Assembly: GCF_043290135.1 (NCBI RefSeq)
Contig: NC_134710.1
Coordinates: 206,510,692-206,574,691, forward strand
DNA length: 64,000 nt
Source of the DNA: Rhipicephalus microplus
Taxonomy: Eukaryota; Arthropoda; Arachnida; Ixodida; Ixodidae
Reading direction: 5' to 3'
The notes beneath the pieces were generated by a model that was not told the origin of the DNA, ran no database searches, and saw only the letters and a program-made list of their open reading frames with translations. Of this stretch, positions 9,626 through 21,966 are shown piece by piece (the stretch's first letter is position 1; every line of letters begins with the position of its first letter). The position numbers were made by a program, and so were the translations under genes.

Positions 9626-12600
9626 CGTACAACTCAAGCCCAAGTGTAGCAATGGCAGTGCATCATGTGGAGCACCGACTTCTGTCCCTGCCACTCTGCA
9701 ACAAGTTGGCTCTAGACAAGCTAAGCGGTTACTCTTCATAGGGAACAACATACAACTCTGTGCCTTGACACCTCAATGTTGACACCTACTGTCAAAGCCC
9801 TTGAATACTCTTGACATTGTGCAGCTTTTGCCATCCAGCATTGTAGCTTGTTTGTTGTCAAGCCTTTAGCTTACATCTTGCATTGTTCTTTATCCTGCAG
9901 ATTTATTGTGCTGGCCACAATATCACGAACAAAAAGGTCCCAACTCGGTAAAATATTTTATCTTTGTATTTCTGTCTTTTAGAAACGTGTAATTGCATTT
10001 ATGCCATGAGCTTTGTCAGGAGACAATACATGCCTGATTACTTACAAAGGAGGGCAAGTTTTGTTATACCATATACGTAAAGAGGCCCTGTAATGCTCAT
10101 GTAGTTCTTAACATGAACTTTTATACCACTATGTGCTGTTGTGCAAAGAACAACTCTCTTAGCCTTTAATATGTGCTTATGTGTTTTATAAATTGCCAAC
10201 AATTCTGGAATCGCAATGATCTAAACTTTATTGGGCTAAATTTTAGTGCTACTAGAGAGACATGCTTCAATTGGCCTAGTAATACTGATAAGTAGTTGCC
10301 TTTTTTTTTTTTTCATTTCAGACCACTGCATACTTTTGCCAACTTTTTTGCTTCTAATCCAAGCCAGCATTGGGAGGTAATTAGAGAGGATAGCTAACTG
10401 TGTTTACAGGTAAAGCAGTATAGCAATTATGCAAATTAAGATGTAGTGTGACCATGCCAACTTGCAGAGTATTGTGGGCACTGTATGTGCTGCATTGGGT
10501 GTGGTAGAATGTGTTCGAGGTGATAAAATGAAGCCGCAAAAATGTCAAGCAACAGCTTCATCAACTCTAGTTTCAGACAGCCATTTTTTCAAGCACATCA
10601 CAGAATGTCAAATGATATTTAATTCTATAGTTAATCAATCAGAATATTTTTAAAAAGTAGGAAGGCTATGCCAAAGTAAGATTTAAGACCTCAGTAAATA
10701 AGACCTAGAGCCTAGAAACTGTATGTGTTTATGGTGTGACTATTTAGTGCACTGTCGCATTGACAGAGCTGAGATCACGAAGTGCAGAGGCTGCATTCAC
10801 TTACTAGAATATGGTCCGTATTCTGAAAAGCAGTCTAGCTGCAGCATTCAAGGCTGCATATATGTATAGCCTTCACACTTAGGTGCTCTAGGGACTGCGC
10901 TGATGATTGGTCATGATGTTCCAATCGACAGGTTGCTCGTGACATCAGTTCTGACCATGCATCCACCACTGCCAAGAACATTTTAAGGGCAGTGCTTGTT
11001 TTAGACTGCACAGCAGATCATGAGCATTTTGTGCTTTGCCGTGTGAATGTGTGTTTATGGCATGGTGGAGGAGGATTTTTCAATTAACATTTTGGACTGA
11101 TGCAGTTTAGTACAGAGAAGAAAATTTTCCACCTGTCATTGATCTATTCAGCCCCCAGACACAACGAACTTATAGGATCTATATGGACTCGAGCGGAGGG
11201 AAAATCGCCATGCGCAGCTGTTTCAATTGATATAAACTCTCAAAAGTTATGAAGCGTAATGCCAGATGTCACTTGTCGTGGCATCGCAAATTGTCTTGTC
11301 AAGCAGCATGGTGGTCATGCTCATTTGTATTCCAGTTATATGTGCAGACATTGCCCAGTGTTTTCAAGTTTCTCACATTGACCTACACAAGCCACATGCC
11401 TCACCGCTTCTCCTTGTTTGATTGTGCTGGTTTGTCATTACCTTTGATGCTACGTCTTTTTTTGTTTAGTTGACTTGAATTCACTTCTTATTCTGTAGCA
11501 AAATACGATTTGCACAATATTTGAGCAAGCGACATGGCTAGTGGGGAGGAATGCAAATACCGCAGAGCTCAATCCTTTGAGGATTTTAACTGTTTCAAAA
11601 TGTAAACCTTGTCACCTGTAACGTACTAGATAATCGTGGCACTGTGTCCCACAGTTCTGTACAGCAGCATGTGCACAGCAGAACCTCATTGATACATACT
11701 TGTTTGTTATGTTTTTCGAGCTCCTATGCTCTGAGATGTCGTTCCTGTTTGCTTCACGAAGAGTTATCTGGATATGTGGCTTTCAATTTTTGGTTTCTCT
11801 TTCCAGTTGTTACATTCAAAAACAGCAGTGACACACCACCAACATAACATCAGTACGTATAACGAGCAAGCTGTGGAATGAACAAGGGCTCGCATGATCT
11901 ATCTTGATTATGCTTTTCATTGTCGTGACCCCAAGACATTGGAGTTACGGAGCGTTTTGCACATTGTTGCCTCTGCCCACAACATCAATGTGAAGAGAAA
12001 ATGAATGAAGAAACAAGCAGTCACTTTAAACAAAGTTAATGGATTTAGTCATAATCTTAGATACCCGCCTTTGCTCTTGGTTTAATGTATCTAGCTGTTC
12101 AGAAACTGAGAAAAAGCTGCAAATACTTGTAGAAAGGGCTGCTGTTGGCTAATATTTGACCGAAGCAGAAAAAAACTAAAAAATTGAAGTTAGTGTGATT
12201 CATACCTGCGACCATTTTAAATGTGTTTAATGTTTGTTTTAACTACCCGACAATTATGCCAACCATTATTTAACTGGTTTTGAAGAATTCATTCTTTTTC
12301 TATCCATCTTCAAGTAGAATTTGATGTGAAAGAAGCCTGCCTTAGCACTGCCACAAACATGACTAGATGTTACATTTTCCTGTTAAGTGCAGTTTTCTTT
12401 GTGGTTCTCTAAGAAACATATTAGTAGTGGGGTTCTCATGTGTTTACCTAAAGGGGAATATCGAAAAGGTAATGCTCACATAACAGTTTCACAAGAGTTA
12501 CACAGCTTTTCTTAGGTATCTTTCATGATTTCTTTCACAATTTCAAGCTTTATCCATTGTAGAAGTTGAGAATTTTTTGTGTGTTTGGGTCTCACACGTA

Positions 12601-15600
12601 AATAGAACTTGGCTACATGAGGCGACCAGGCTTTCAGCAATTACTTTAAGTGTCATATGTAGTCCTCTTTTGACTTATTATTTGTAAAAACTCAGTAACG
12701 GCGGCACAGTCTTATATATACAGTTAAAATTCAATCTAAATAAATAGTATATATACTAAAATTTGATTAAATCGAGAGTTTCATAAAATTGGGAAAGGAA
12801 ATTTTCAATTTTTCGATATCTGAAATTATTACACAGCAGCACCCAACAGGTACCAATGCATTGTTTTTGTTAGAAACTCATGCCTGCATATCTGAAAAGT
12901 TCGCGAGGGCAGCCTGAGGGCAGGCAGCCCAATGGTGATCCTGACATAAAGGACACCATGCCGCTGCCGTGCAGGCCAGGTAGCTGGTCTCATAGCTGCC
13001 ATCTATGACCACTTCTGTTATGCCATGATGTAGTGAACACATGCAGTGACTGTGTCAGCTAGACAAGAAAGAAAGGTAGAAGGTGATAATCAGTGGTATT
13101 CATCGCATGAACTATGAAATAACCAAAGCAATCACTGTTGCCTCTAGCACCATATGGTACGAAAGAATGCTACTGGCTGCCAAGTCCGTTGTTCCATGCA
13201 TTGGCACACCTTACAGCCTCGTGAAAGCAACACTAGGGTCATAACTATGGCACCTAGATGTTTAAATGTGGCAGCATTAGAGTGCATGCTCAAAGAAAAG
13301 CCCATCTCTGCCAAAATAAAAGAAACTACTCTTTCTTAATGCTATTGTTTCAGGAAAAGCTTTAGTGAATTGATTTTTTAGTGGCCAAATTAGTTGGTTA
13401 ATTACAGTTGATGGCAACACTGTACCCTATGGGTGTTTGCCAGGAAATGGAAATTTTTTTATTAGATCGCAAACTTCGTAAAATCGGATTTCATTCAATC
13501 GAGTTTCGACAAAATTTTCAAGGTAGTGAAATACTATATTGTGATTCATAACTGTGTATATCCAGGTTAGAGTGCCTTTGGTATTTATTTTTTCCAAAAT
13601 ATGGTACACTTCTTGAAATTTCTAGTTTTGCATAAAAACTCAGAATGTTTCACTGTACATTTATAAACTATCTTTCATAGGCTCTTCTTCGGCAGTAAGT
13701 TTTTTGCATCAGGCTTGCCTTCTTTTCTGTGTCAGTGTACGTGTTTGAAAATCTAGTGTACTAGTTGATACCGAATATGTTGTGTGATTGTGCATAATAA
13801 TAAAAAATATAATTATAATAATAGCAAAAATCATAATAATTTTTATTTGCACAGCAGTATGAACCCTCTGGTGTTGTGTGAGGCTAGAGAGAAAGTAAAT
13901 AACTTTGTACTCATGCACTTGCTAGCCTGCTACCTAAGGGTAGCATGTTGCTCAACAGTGGTTGCATCCAACACATGGAATACCGAAGTATACGAGAAGC
14001 CATTTGTAGGGAGGTGTGCAGTATCATGTGGTGATGTGGCAATGAATTAGCTAAGGAATTCTCATATTTGAGCGTAGACAGAACCAGACTTTCCAGCACT
14101 ATGCATCTGCAGACACGAAATGTTAAATATAATACAGTGTAGGCACAACACTGAGTGCTATTTCTGAAATAATTTTGTTCTCATTGATAGTTTGGAATTA
14201 TAGCAGAATTTCTTTAAAAAATATTGACATAGCTGGCACTTTTTTCTCCTTCTTTGGTTTAATCATCACGATTGTCATGAGGTTGCAGTTTATCAACATA
14301 AAATAGAATAAAAAGGTCTATTTCTATGCAAATTTCGGTGCTCAACTTTCTTAGTCACCTCGCAAAGATGTCTACATCAAGGTTGTTCACTGACAGACTG
14401 AAAAATTCGTGGAGGTTTCATCGGTTACATAAAGTGAGGGAGGCGGATCTGATATCCTGTCGGCGGCAGCATAATACTGTGCTGTGGGTCGCGTGTTGTT
14501 GACCCCTGGTTTAAACCAAAAGTGCTGAACTAATTTATATCATAACGTAAGTTCACACAATGCATTGAGCAAGGAATTCTTGCTGTTCACTTCCTCATTG
14601 TTTATGCGCAAGAAATGCTGTCAAGGAGACCATTGAGTAAACACTTTCAGATGTAAGTTTGCTTGTGGTAACCGTAAATGAGTCCAAAGGTATTAGAAGA
14701 TAACAGTGCAATTAGCAATAGCCAAGCTCTTTCTGTCTGTCTCTCCCGTCTACATGTGTATTTGTTGTGTGTTGTGTATAAATATATTTTGATCTATTCG
14801 TTTTCTTCAAGCTTGTACGATGAGGTTCTGCTGGAATTACCTGCTGTCAGTGATAGTACTGGAACTATGCTGTTGTAGAGGCAATTTCTTTTAGTTCAGT
14901 GCTGTTATTACCTGTGGATTTTTTTTTTCTCATGTTTGGGTTGCATTTGTGCTAGGCATATAATAAGCAGCTTATTGTTTTCATTTTTTTTTTCTTTACT
15001 AGATTGAGAGCTTCAAAAGCACAGTTATATTTTACTTTTTTTTTTTCAACTTTGTGAAACTTGTGAGAAGCAAGCCATATTAGAATGTCTTGAATGGCTT
15101 GTTTCCGCTTGTGAAGTACGACAGCCATATTATACTCTAGTTGTGATGTGTTGTCCTTACAAGTCTTGACATACCTCTAGTCAGCTTTTTTTTTTTCTAA
15201 TCTAATCAGTGTACCCATCTGGGCAGCTTTCTAAAAGCAGTCAGGCACTGCAAGAAGTAAAACAAAAAATGTGTGACGTAATGTTCTTTTTCATTGTGAT
15301 TTTTGTGTTGCTGTATCTGGTTGAAGGTCCCGGATAGCTTTTATCTCAGTGTTTTTCCTGCACTCATGTTCTTTATTAATGTCTCCAGTATCTACAATAT
15401 TGATGCCATTAGTTTCACCCAATATCTGTGCACTTGTTCACTGTCAAGTTTCCTTAGATACTTTTTATGACTGGACTGCGCAGATCAGCCAGAGAGTACC
15501 AATGCAATCATTGAAACTTTCATCCCCCAAACAGCCTCAAAACATATGTCAAGGATTCATGTGAGGTCTACTGGAAGAAAACAAAAACTCAGTTACTGAT

Positions 15601-16044
15601 CTTAACCATAAACGGTGCCATATTTAACACTGCAGGTACATAAAGGGACTGCAACCGGTCTTGAAAGCAGCTTTTAAATAAGTTTTGATCCTGCTTAACG
15701 TGCTACACTTTTACTGATGTTTCCCTAGAAATTAAGTGTTAGTGCCAAAATAGGTGGTCAAACGACACTTTACCTGTTGTAAGGTCACATGGTGCATGTG
15801 TGTAATGCTGCTTAAACCTGGAACTTGTGTCTGATGATGCCAGTACTATACTATACTCTTATAACTAAGCCATCAAGAAGCACTTAAAATAGTAGCATTT
15901 CTATTGTGTGCAGAGAGCATATTGTGGGATTATTGCAAAGCATAATAATGTCCTATACTTGGTGCTTAACTTGTGGCAGTACAGTCAAGCTATTTTTAAA
16001 TAAATTGAATGCGACACCAAAATACCCTTATGACACGCAATATT
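9626..16044. other. P4HA 3' UTR and intergenic sequence, no gene recognised
   Basis: AT-rich sequence. An exon-like stretch bounded by ctgcag (about 9900) and ggtaaaat (about 9951) matches no family I know. From about 12,690 to 13,680 two passages (about 12760-12800 and 13460-13520) share the theme 'attcaatcgagttt/aaattcg...aaaatcgg', suggesting copies of a dispersed tick repeat. Low-complexity ATT/AAT sequence lies near 13793-13850, and T runs at 10301-10313 and 14920-15200. AATAAA-type signals exist near 12738 and 13313, but their use is unknown. Confidence 0.4.
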
Positions 16045-16790
16045 ATCATCTTATTTTATTTATTTTTATTTACAATATACTGCGGTCGAAAGACCAAGCA
16101 GGGGGGCATAATAAAATGTAATTCACAGTTTAACCGTAATACAAAGAAATTTCAAGCAATAATAACGTGATAAGGCAGTTGAACGCAGAACATAAATATA
16201 AATGAATTGAGATGACAGCAAGATCACGTAAATCGCAACTACAGAATGTAAATCAAGTTCACTGTAAGACAGTTGAGAGCTTGTGTTGTATTGTTAAGAA
16301 GAGAATGATACATAGTTATCAACAACCAGATTATCATCATCACAGAATGCTTCAAAAGGTAACGTGTTCAACTGATTGGTGGTCCGAGGAAAGAAAGAAT
16401 TCATGAAAGGATTTGTACCTGCGAAGTAAGGTTCAAGAGTGTAAGCATGTGTATGCCTAGTATGTCTTGAAATTCAATTTCTTATGTAAGTTTCTGGACA
16501 AATGCTAAATTTACGAAAATAAAGCGAGTGTAGAAATTTCAGACGGGGAACTGCCCTTCGGTACTGTGAAGTAGAGATGTTATTAATGGTCATGATCATT
16601 GTTGGTGAGTCATATCTGTGGTAAGCATTAAAGATAAAGCAAACTGCCTTGCGCTGCACCATCTCAAGTATCCTTATATCTTTCTTTAGATGTGGGTCCC
16701 AAACAACACTACTATAGTCCAACTTCGGTCCTATAAAAGCATTGTAAGCCAACAGTTTGATTTTTAGGTTGCTGTTTTTAATTTATGTCT
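16045..16790 (-). pseudogene. CR1/L2-like non-LTR retrotransposon, 3' fragment
   Basis: The minus-strand frame at 16474-16752 encodes the C-terminal part of a LINE reverse-transcriptase polyprotein, including PKLDYSSVVWDPHLKKDI and LEMVQRKAVCFIFNAYHRYD. These match the familiar 'xxPxLEYAxxVWDPxxxxxIxxLExVQRxAxRFI' block. After a stop near 16474 the same domain continues in another frame (HTRHTHAYTLEPYFAGTNPF, then SFFPRTTNQLNTLP) to about 16310. About 250 bp of 3' UTR follow, including CAATATACTGCGGTCGAAAG read on +, with AATAAA-type signals near 16050. The 5' part, including the catalytic RT motifs, is absent, so this is a dead 5'-truncated copy. Confidence 0.75.
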
Positions 16791-16888
16791 AAAACAACCA
16801 AGCTTTCTAGAAGCAGATGAGCATGTTTTATTAATGTGACTTGACCATGTTTAACGGTTTGTAATTGTGACACTTAAGTATTTACTAT

Positions 16889-17019
16889 TGTAAAGAAGAG
16901 GAAGTACTCCGGCGCAGAGGCAGCAGCATCGAGCTTGCAGCAGAGGCTCGAGCTCGTGAACTGCGGCTGGTGCATCGCCAGACTAGCAACAACCTTTCCG
17001 CTTAATAAATCTCCTTTAT
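16889..17019 (+). repeat. 5' LTR of the Gypsy element
   Basis: It starts TGTAAAGAAGAGGAAGTACT and ends TCTCCTTTAT. An AATAAA polyadenylation signal is present near 17004-17009. The sequence just after it (TTTGGTGGAGCCGTGCCGAG, 17021-17040) is the expected site of the tRNA primer-binding site; I could not assign the primer tRNA. Confidence 0.9.
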
Positions 17020-17103
17020 ATTTGGTGGAGCCGTGCCGAGTACCGTCCCCTATACCTTCCCGCTACCATCCTGGAACTCCGTTCTCGACGGCTACCTTCT
17101 GCT

Positions 17104-18300
17104 ATGCCGGACACTGCTCAGCAGACGCTTCCATCTCCTCCGGCCACCTGTCCAGGCAGTGTTTCTCAGCGGGAGCCTCCAATCTTCAGCGGAACAGATG
17201 ACAACAATGTTGAAGATTGGCTCTCGACTTTCGAACGGGTGAGCGCTTTGAACAGATGGACGGACGCGGACAAGTTGACACGCGTGTCGTTATACCTCGC
17301 GGGTGTAGCCAGCCTTTGGCTTAGAAACCACGAGAAAGGCATCCAAATGTGGCCGCAATTCAAAACGTCGATTGTAGCAGTCTTCGATCGACCTGCCGTC
17401 CGAAAACTTCATGCCGAGCAGCGTTTACTCGCACAAGAAGAGGGTGAAACTTTCACGAGTTACATAGAAGACGTCGTCGATTGTGCAGACTCGTGAACGC
17501 TGCATTGACGGAAGCTGAAAAATGTAAGCACATCCTGAAGAGGATTAACGACGACCCTTTTCAAATGCTCTTGGCAAAAAGCTTGACCACAGTTAATGAC
17601 GTAATTAGCTTGTGCCAAAGCTACGATGAATTGCGGAAGCAGCGAGCTCTGACAAGACATCCTCCAGCGCACGATTTGGCATCACTGTCTAGTGTGACCA
17701 ATGGTCATGACCAAGCGTCGCTTATAGCCGAAATAAAATCATTTGTCCACGAAGAAGTCACACGACAGCTTTCCTTGGTGCCCTTCACACCAGAACCTAC
17801 CACAACTTTACCATCGCCTCTCCGTTGCGTCATTCATGGAGATGTCGCCGAGGCCCTACCAGCTGCCCGTGAGCTGCTCCACCCGTCTTGTGGCTGCTCC
17901 ACCCGTCTACGGCGCGGCTGCAGCCATGCCAACTCGCAAGGCGCCTGCACCTCTATTCCAGCCTCGTGCGAGCCATCCCCCACCTCCAGTCCACTGGACC
18001 AGCACTAACACAGCCAACCCGTGGTGCACCCTCGACAATCTCCCGATATGTTACGTATGTCGATACCCCGGACACGTCGCAAGGTATTGCCGCCACCAGA
18101 TGCATATCACCGATGAAAACCGCCGTGAGCCCTTCTTCCCGCTTCACTCCAAAGCGCATTACGGTTCCTCCACTCCAATGCCAGCTTGCTACCAGGACGA
18201 CCACCGCCCTCGGTCGGGTCGTCTTCGCTTACCCTCTCCACGCCGCCGCTCGCCTTCTCCTATGCTTCGACGGCTTGCGCCTAACGAGGAGGAAAACTAG
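17104..18300 (+). pseudogene. gag: Gypsy gag with CCHC zinc knuckle, two frameshifts
   Basis: It begins at the ATG at 17104 (MPDTAQQTLPSPPATCPG). The capsid-like region includes EPPIFSGTDDNNVEDWLSTF and VSLYLAGVASLWLRN, as in Gypsy Gag proteins. The frame shifts near 17490 and shifts back near 17820, so the protein is broken in the middle while both ends share frame 1. The nucleocapsid has one zinc knuckle CX2CX4HX4C (CYVCRYPGHVARYC, 18049-18090), then an arginine- and proline-rich tail ending at TAG 18298-18300. Gag would form the intracellular particle that packages element RNA. Confidence 0.88.
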
Positions 18301-20520
18301 ACGAAGCAGTTCTTGAGGCAAGAGTTGCGCAAGTTTCGGTTTGCCCAAGTCCTCATTCGTCACCTACCAATGTTATTGATCTGTTCGTCGAAAATATCCC
18401 TACTTTCGCACTTGTAGATACCGGTGCAGCTGTTTCTGTTATCGATGCTGGATTTTGCCACTCAATTCGTAAGGTTACGACGCCTTTCTCCGGATTATCG
18501 CTTCGCACAGCCAGTGCTCAACCTGTTCAACCGACCGCAGTATGTACAGCTCGCGTAACAATTCAGGATGTTCTGTATACGAATGAGTTCATTGTTCTTT
18601 CATCGTGTTCCCATACTATTATCTTGGGATGGGACTTTTTGTCGCGTCATAACGCTGTAATCGACTGCGCTCGGGCTGAGATTGAATTTTGCTCTCTGGA
18701 TGACCGAGCATTCGTCGACACCCAGTCTGCCGCTAAACTTGTCGTTAATGACGACACATACATCTCTCTATGCTCTTTTGCGTTCGTACCAGTTTCATGT
18801 AGCGCCATATTCGACGGCACGGTCTTCTTCACACCATCTCCAATATTCGTCGCCGGAAGAGCCCTCCCACTGCCTTTTGCTGCTCTCGACCTTGTAGAAG
18901 GCTCAACAACAATGCCAATTTATAATCATGAGTTATCGCCTTTATCCCTACTTTGTCACGAGTGCCTTGGCCATGTCGAGACAATCAGTTCTAACAGAAT
19001 TATATCCATCCCCTATGAGGTGCCTTCTACCTCCGTCTGTGAACTGGCTGTCGTCTCCGCGGTTGACCCAATGTCGGCGGACATATTTCAACCATTCATC
19101 GCTGAAAATTTGACATCTTGGCAGCGTTCACAGCTCCTCATCATCTTTGAGTGCTATCGCCATTCTTTCGACGTTGCACAAACATCTCTCGGCCGTGCCT
19201 TAGCAGTAGAACACCACATCGACACTGGGTCTCATTCACCGCTGCAACAACGACCATATCGCGTGTCCGCTACAGAACGCCAGATCATTGCTGACCAAGC
19301 AGACGACATGCTTCGCAGAGGCGTCATTCGACCTTCACAGAGCCCATGGGTATCTCCGGTGGTTCTCGTCAAAAATAAAGACGGTTCTATTCGTTTCTGT
19401 GTAAATTTCCGGCGATTGAACAAGATCACGCTGAAGGATGTCTATCCACTGCCGCGCATTGACGATGCTTTGAACTGTTTACAGGGTTCAGAGTTCTTTT
19501 CCTCGTTAGACTTGCGGTCAGGCTACTGGCAGGTGCCCATGGCGGAGGCCGATCGCCCCAAAACCGCTTTTGTCACGCCAGACGGCTTATATGAATTCAC
19601 CGTAATGCCCTTCGAACTTTGCAACGCGCCTGCAACGTTCGAACGAATGATGGACAACATCTTGCGTGGACTAAAATGGAAGATCTGCTTGTGTTACAAC
19701 GATGATATTGTGGTCTTCGCCCCTAACTTCGACACACACTTACGTCGCCTTCAGCATGTCCTCACTTGCTTGACCAACGCCGGTTTGCAATTAAACCTTT
19801 AAACATGTCAATTTGCCATGCGTCAACTGAACATTTTGGGCCACGTTGTTTTCAATAAAGGCATCCTCCCGAATCCCGAGAAATTGCGAGCTGTTACGGC
19901 GTTTCCTAAACCTGCCACTATCAAAGAACTTCGGAGCTTTATTGGCTTGTGTTCGTATTTCCGGCGATTCATCCGAAACTTTGTGTCTATTGTATCACCT
20001 CTCACGCAACTCCTCGGCAACAGTAAAGACCTATCATCGTAGTCCCCTACCTGCAACGAGGCTTTTACCACCTTGCGACGGCTTCTCACGACGCCACCCA
20101 TTCTACGCCATTTCAATCCTGAAGCTCCAACTGAAATCCACACCGACGCCAGTGGTGTAGGCCTCGGTGCTGTGCTCGCACAGCGTAAACCGGAGCATAC
20201 GGAATACGTCGTGGCATACGCTAGTCGCACACTCACCAAGGTAGAGAGCAACTACAGCGTCACAGAAAGGGAGTGTTTGCCCATTGTGTGGGCCCTTGGA
20301 AAGTTTTGCCCATATCTATATGGCCATTCTTTTGACGTCATAACCGACCACCATGCGCTGTGCTGGCTTTCAACGTTAGAAGACCCATCTGGCCGCCTCG
20401 CTTGCTGGGCGTTGAAAATCCAAGATTATGACATACACGTGGTTTATCAGTCAGGACGGAAGCATGCTGACGCCGACGCCCTTTCCCGTTCCCCCTTTCT
20501 CAGAATGCCACAGCTGACTC
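18285..20520 (+). pseudogene. pol: Gypsy pol: protease, reverse transcriptase, RNase H
   Basis: The pol frame opens at 18285 and overlaps the end of gag by 16 nt in the -1 frame. The aspartic protease signature ALVDTGAAVSVI lies at about 18408-18443, with DTGA at 18417-18428. The RT fingers and palm include SPWVSPVVLVKNKDGSIRFC, LDLRSGYWQVPM and CYNDDIVVFA. The catalytic box is YNDD at 19695-19706 where YLDD or YVDD is usual; both aspartates are kept. TAA at 19800-19802 and TAG at 20040-20042 interrupt the frame. RNase H follows in the same frame with [13 protein letters not shown] and the YAS, TERE and TDHHAL motifs, then the chromatic [12 protein letters not shown] linker. A frameshift near 20520 leads to integrase. 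Confidence 0.9.
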
Positions 20521-21794
20521 CGCTTGCGATCACACATTGTCATCTTTTGACTTTGACACCATTGCTATCAAACAACGCAATGACCCGTGGACTGCGTCTT
20601 TTCTCAATCATCTCTCCGACACTTCTAAACTCCCAAAGACGCGAACGCTCCGGCGCCAAGTTCCACACTTCTTGGTACGTGACACGCTTTTCTATCGACG
20701 CAACTACGCACCAGAGGGACGCAAGTGGCTGCTCATCGTTCCACGAACCCTGAGGTCGCAGATCTGTTCCTCTTTCCACGCTGACCCACAATGTGGCCAC
20801 GCAGGAGTCTTCAAGACCTACAAAAGGCTTCGACACCGTTACTACTGGCGTGGTATGTATACCTTCGTCCACAACTTCATCCGCTCTTGTGCCGAATGTC
20901 AGCACCAAAAATCTCTGCTCCACGCCTCCGCCGGTGAACTGCAGCCTTTACCATGCCATTCCCGACCCTTCGAACGGGCCGAAATAGATCTTTATGGTCC
21001 CCTTCCATTGACTCCGACTGGCAACAGGTGGATAATAGTTGCTATCGACCATCTAACGCGCTATGCTGAGATCGCTGCTCTCCAAACGGCTACAGCACAG
21101 GAGGTTGCCACTTTCCTACTATGTTGTTTTGTGTTGCATCATGGAGGCCCTCAAGAACTTCTCAGCGACCGTGGCCGCGCCTTCTTGTCCGAGGTCATTG
21201 AACAATTGCTCGCTGAGTGTGCTATTGTACATCGCACATGTACTGCTTACCACCCTCAAACCAATGGGGCTACCGAGCGCTTTAATTGTACTCTCGCTGA
21301 TATGCTCTCTATGTACGTTATGCCTCATCACTCTAACTGGGACTTAGTTCTCCCATCCATTACACACGCCTGTAATACGGCAATGCAAGCAACAACAGGT
21401 TGACACCATTTTGCTTTATCGACCGGATGCGTCCGAGTGCCTGCCGATCTTGGACGCTGCCAGACATGCAGAAGAATGTTGCCAGTTAGCTCGTCGTTTT
21501 ATCTCCGATGACCAAAACCGGCAAAAAGCAATTCATGATGCCCAGACCTCAACTCCAGTTTTTCTTCCGGGTGCCCTTGTGTGGCTGTCAGTGCCGCATT
21601 GCACATCTGGGCTCTCTTCCAAACTTCTGCCAAAGCACGATGGGCCATATCGTATTATCGAACAGACTTCTGCAGTAAACTACCTCATTGAGCTTCTTAT
21701 GCCACCGTCAGGCTTGCAACGTCGCAACCGCGAAATTGTACACGTCCAGAGACTCAAACATTACCATGGTTCTGCGCCGCCTGCACAGGAATGA
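20521..21794 (+). pseudogene. int: Gypsy integrase with C-terminal GPY/F-like domain
   Basis: In frame 2 the HHCC zinc-binding region (HADPQCGHAGVFKTYKRLRH and CAECQHQK) is followed by the catalytic triad D (EIDLYGP), D (LSDRGRAF) and E (NGATERFN). All three acidic residues are present. TGA at 21401-21403 stops this frame. The homologous C-terminus resumes in frame 0 through KHDGPYRIIEQ, a GPY/F-type domain, ending at TGA 21792-21794 just before the 3' LTR. In life it would join the element's cDNA to host DNA; here it is split across frames. Confidence 0.88.
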
Positions 21795-21830
21795 GTCGCC
21801 AGGATGGCTCCTTTGTTTCCACGGGGCCAT

Positions 21831-21961
21831 TGAAAAGAAGAGGAAGTACTCTGGCACAGAGGCAGCAGCATCGAGCGTACAGCAGAGGCTCGAGCTCGTG
21901 AACTGCGGCTGGTGCATCACCAGACTAGTGACAACCTTTCCGCTCAAAAAATCTCCTTAAT
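21831..21961 (+). repeat. 3' LTR of the Gypsy element
   Basis: It starts TGAAAAGAAGAGGAAGTACT and ends TCTCCTTAAT, at the same length as the 5' LTR. The 5' LTR's AATAAA is replaced by AAAAAA here, so the polyadenylation signal is lost in this copy. The polypurine tract normally expected just upstream is weak (ACGGGGCCAT precedes the LTR). Confidence 0.9.
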
Positions 21962-21966
21962 ACTAT

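Larger units (their letters stand above)
16884..21966 (+). mobile_element. Ty3/Gypsy LTR retrotransposon, complete in outline but decayed
   Basis: Two 131-bp direct LTRs (16889-17019 and 21831-21961) bracket gag and pol in the order gag, protease, reverse transcriptase, RNase H, integrase with a GPY/F-like end. This is the Ty3/Gypsy order. The insertion is flanked by the direct repeat ACTAT (16884-16888 and 21962-21966), which could extend to TACTAT if one LTR base is reassigned. The LTRs differ at 11 of 131 sites by my count (about 8%). Coding regions hold at least two in-frame stops and four frameshifts, so the element is old and immobile on its own. No env-like frame follows pol. Confidence 0.92.

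Noticed and set aside
9901..9950. Extra exon after the P4HA stop (ctgcag ... ggtaaaat)
   Set aside because: The P4HA frame already ends at 9623-9625 with the full C-terminal signature, and the short translation matches nothing.
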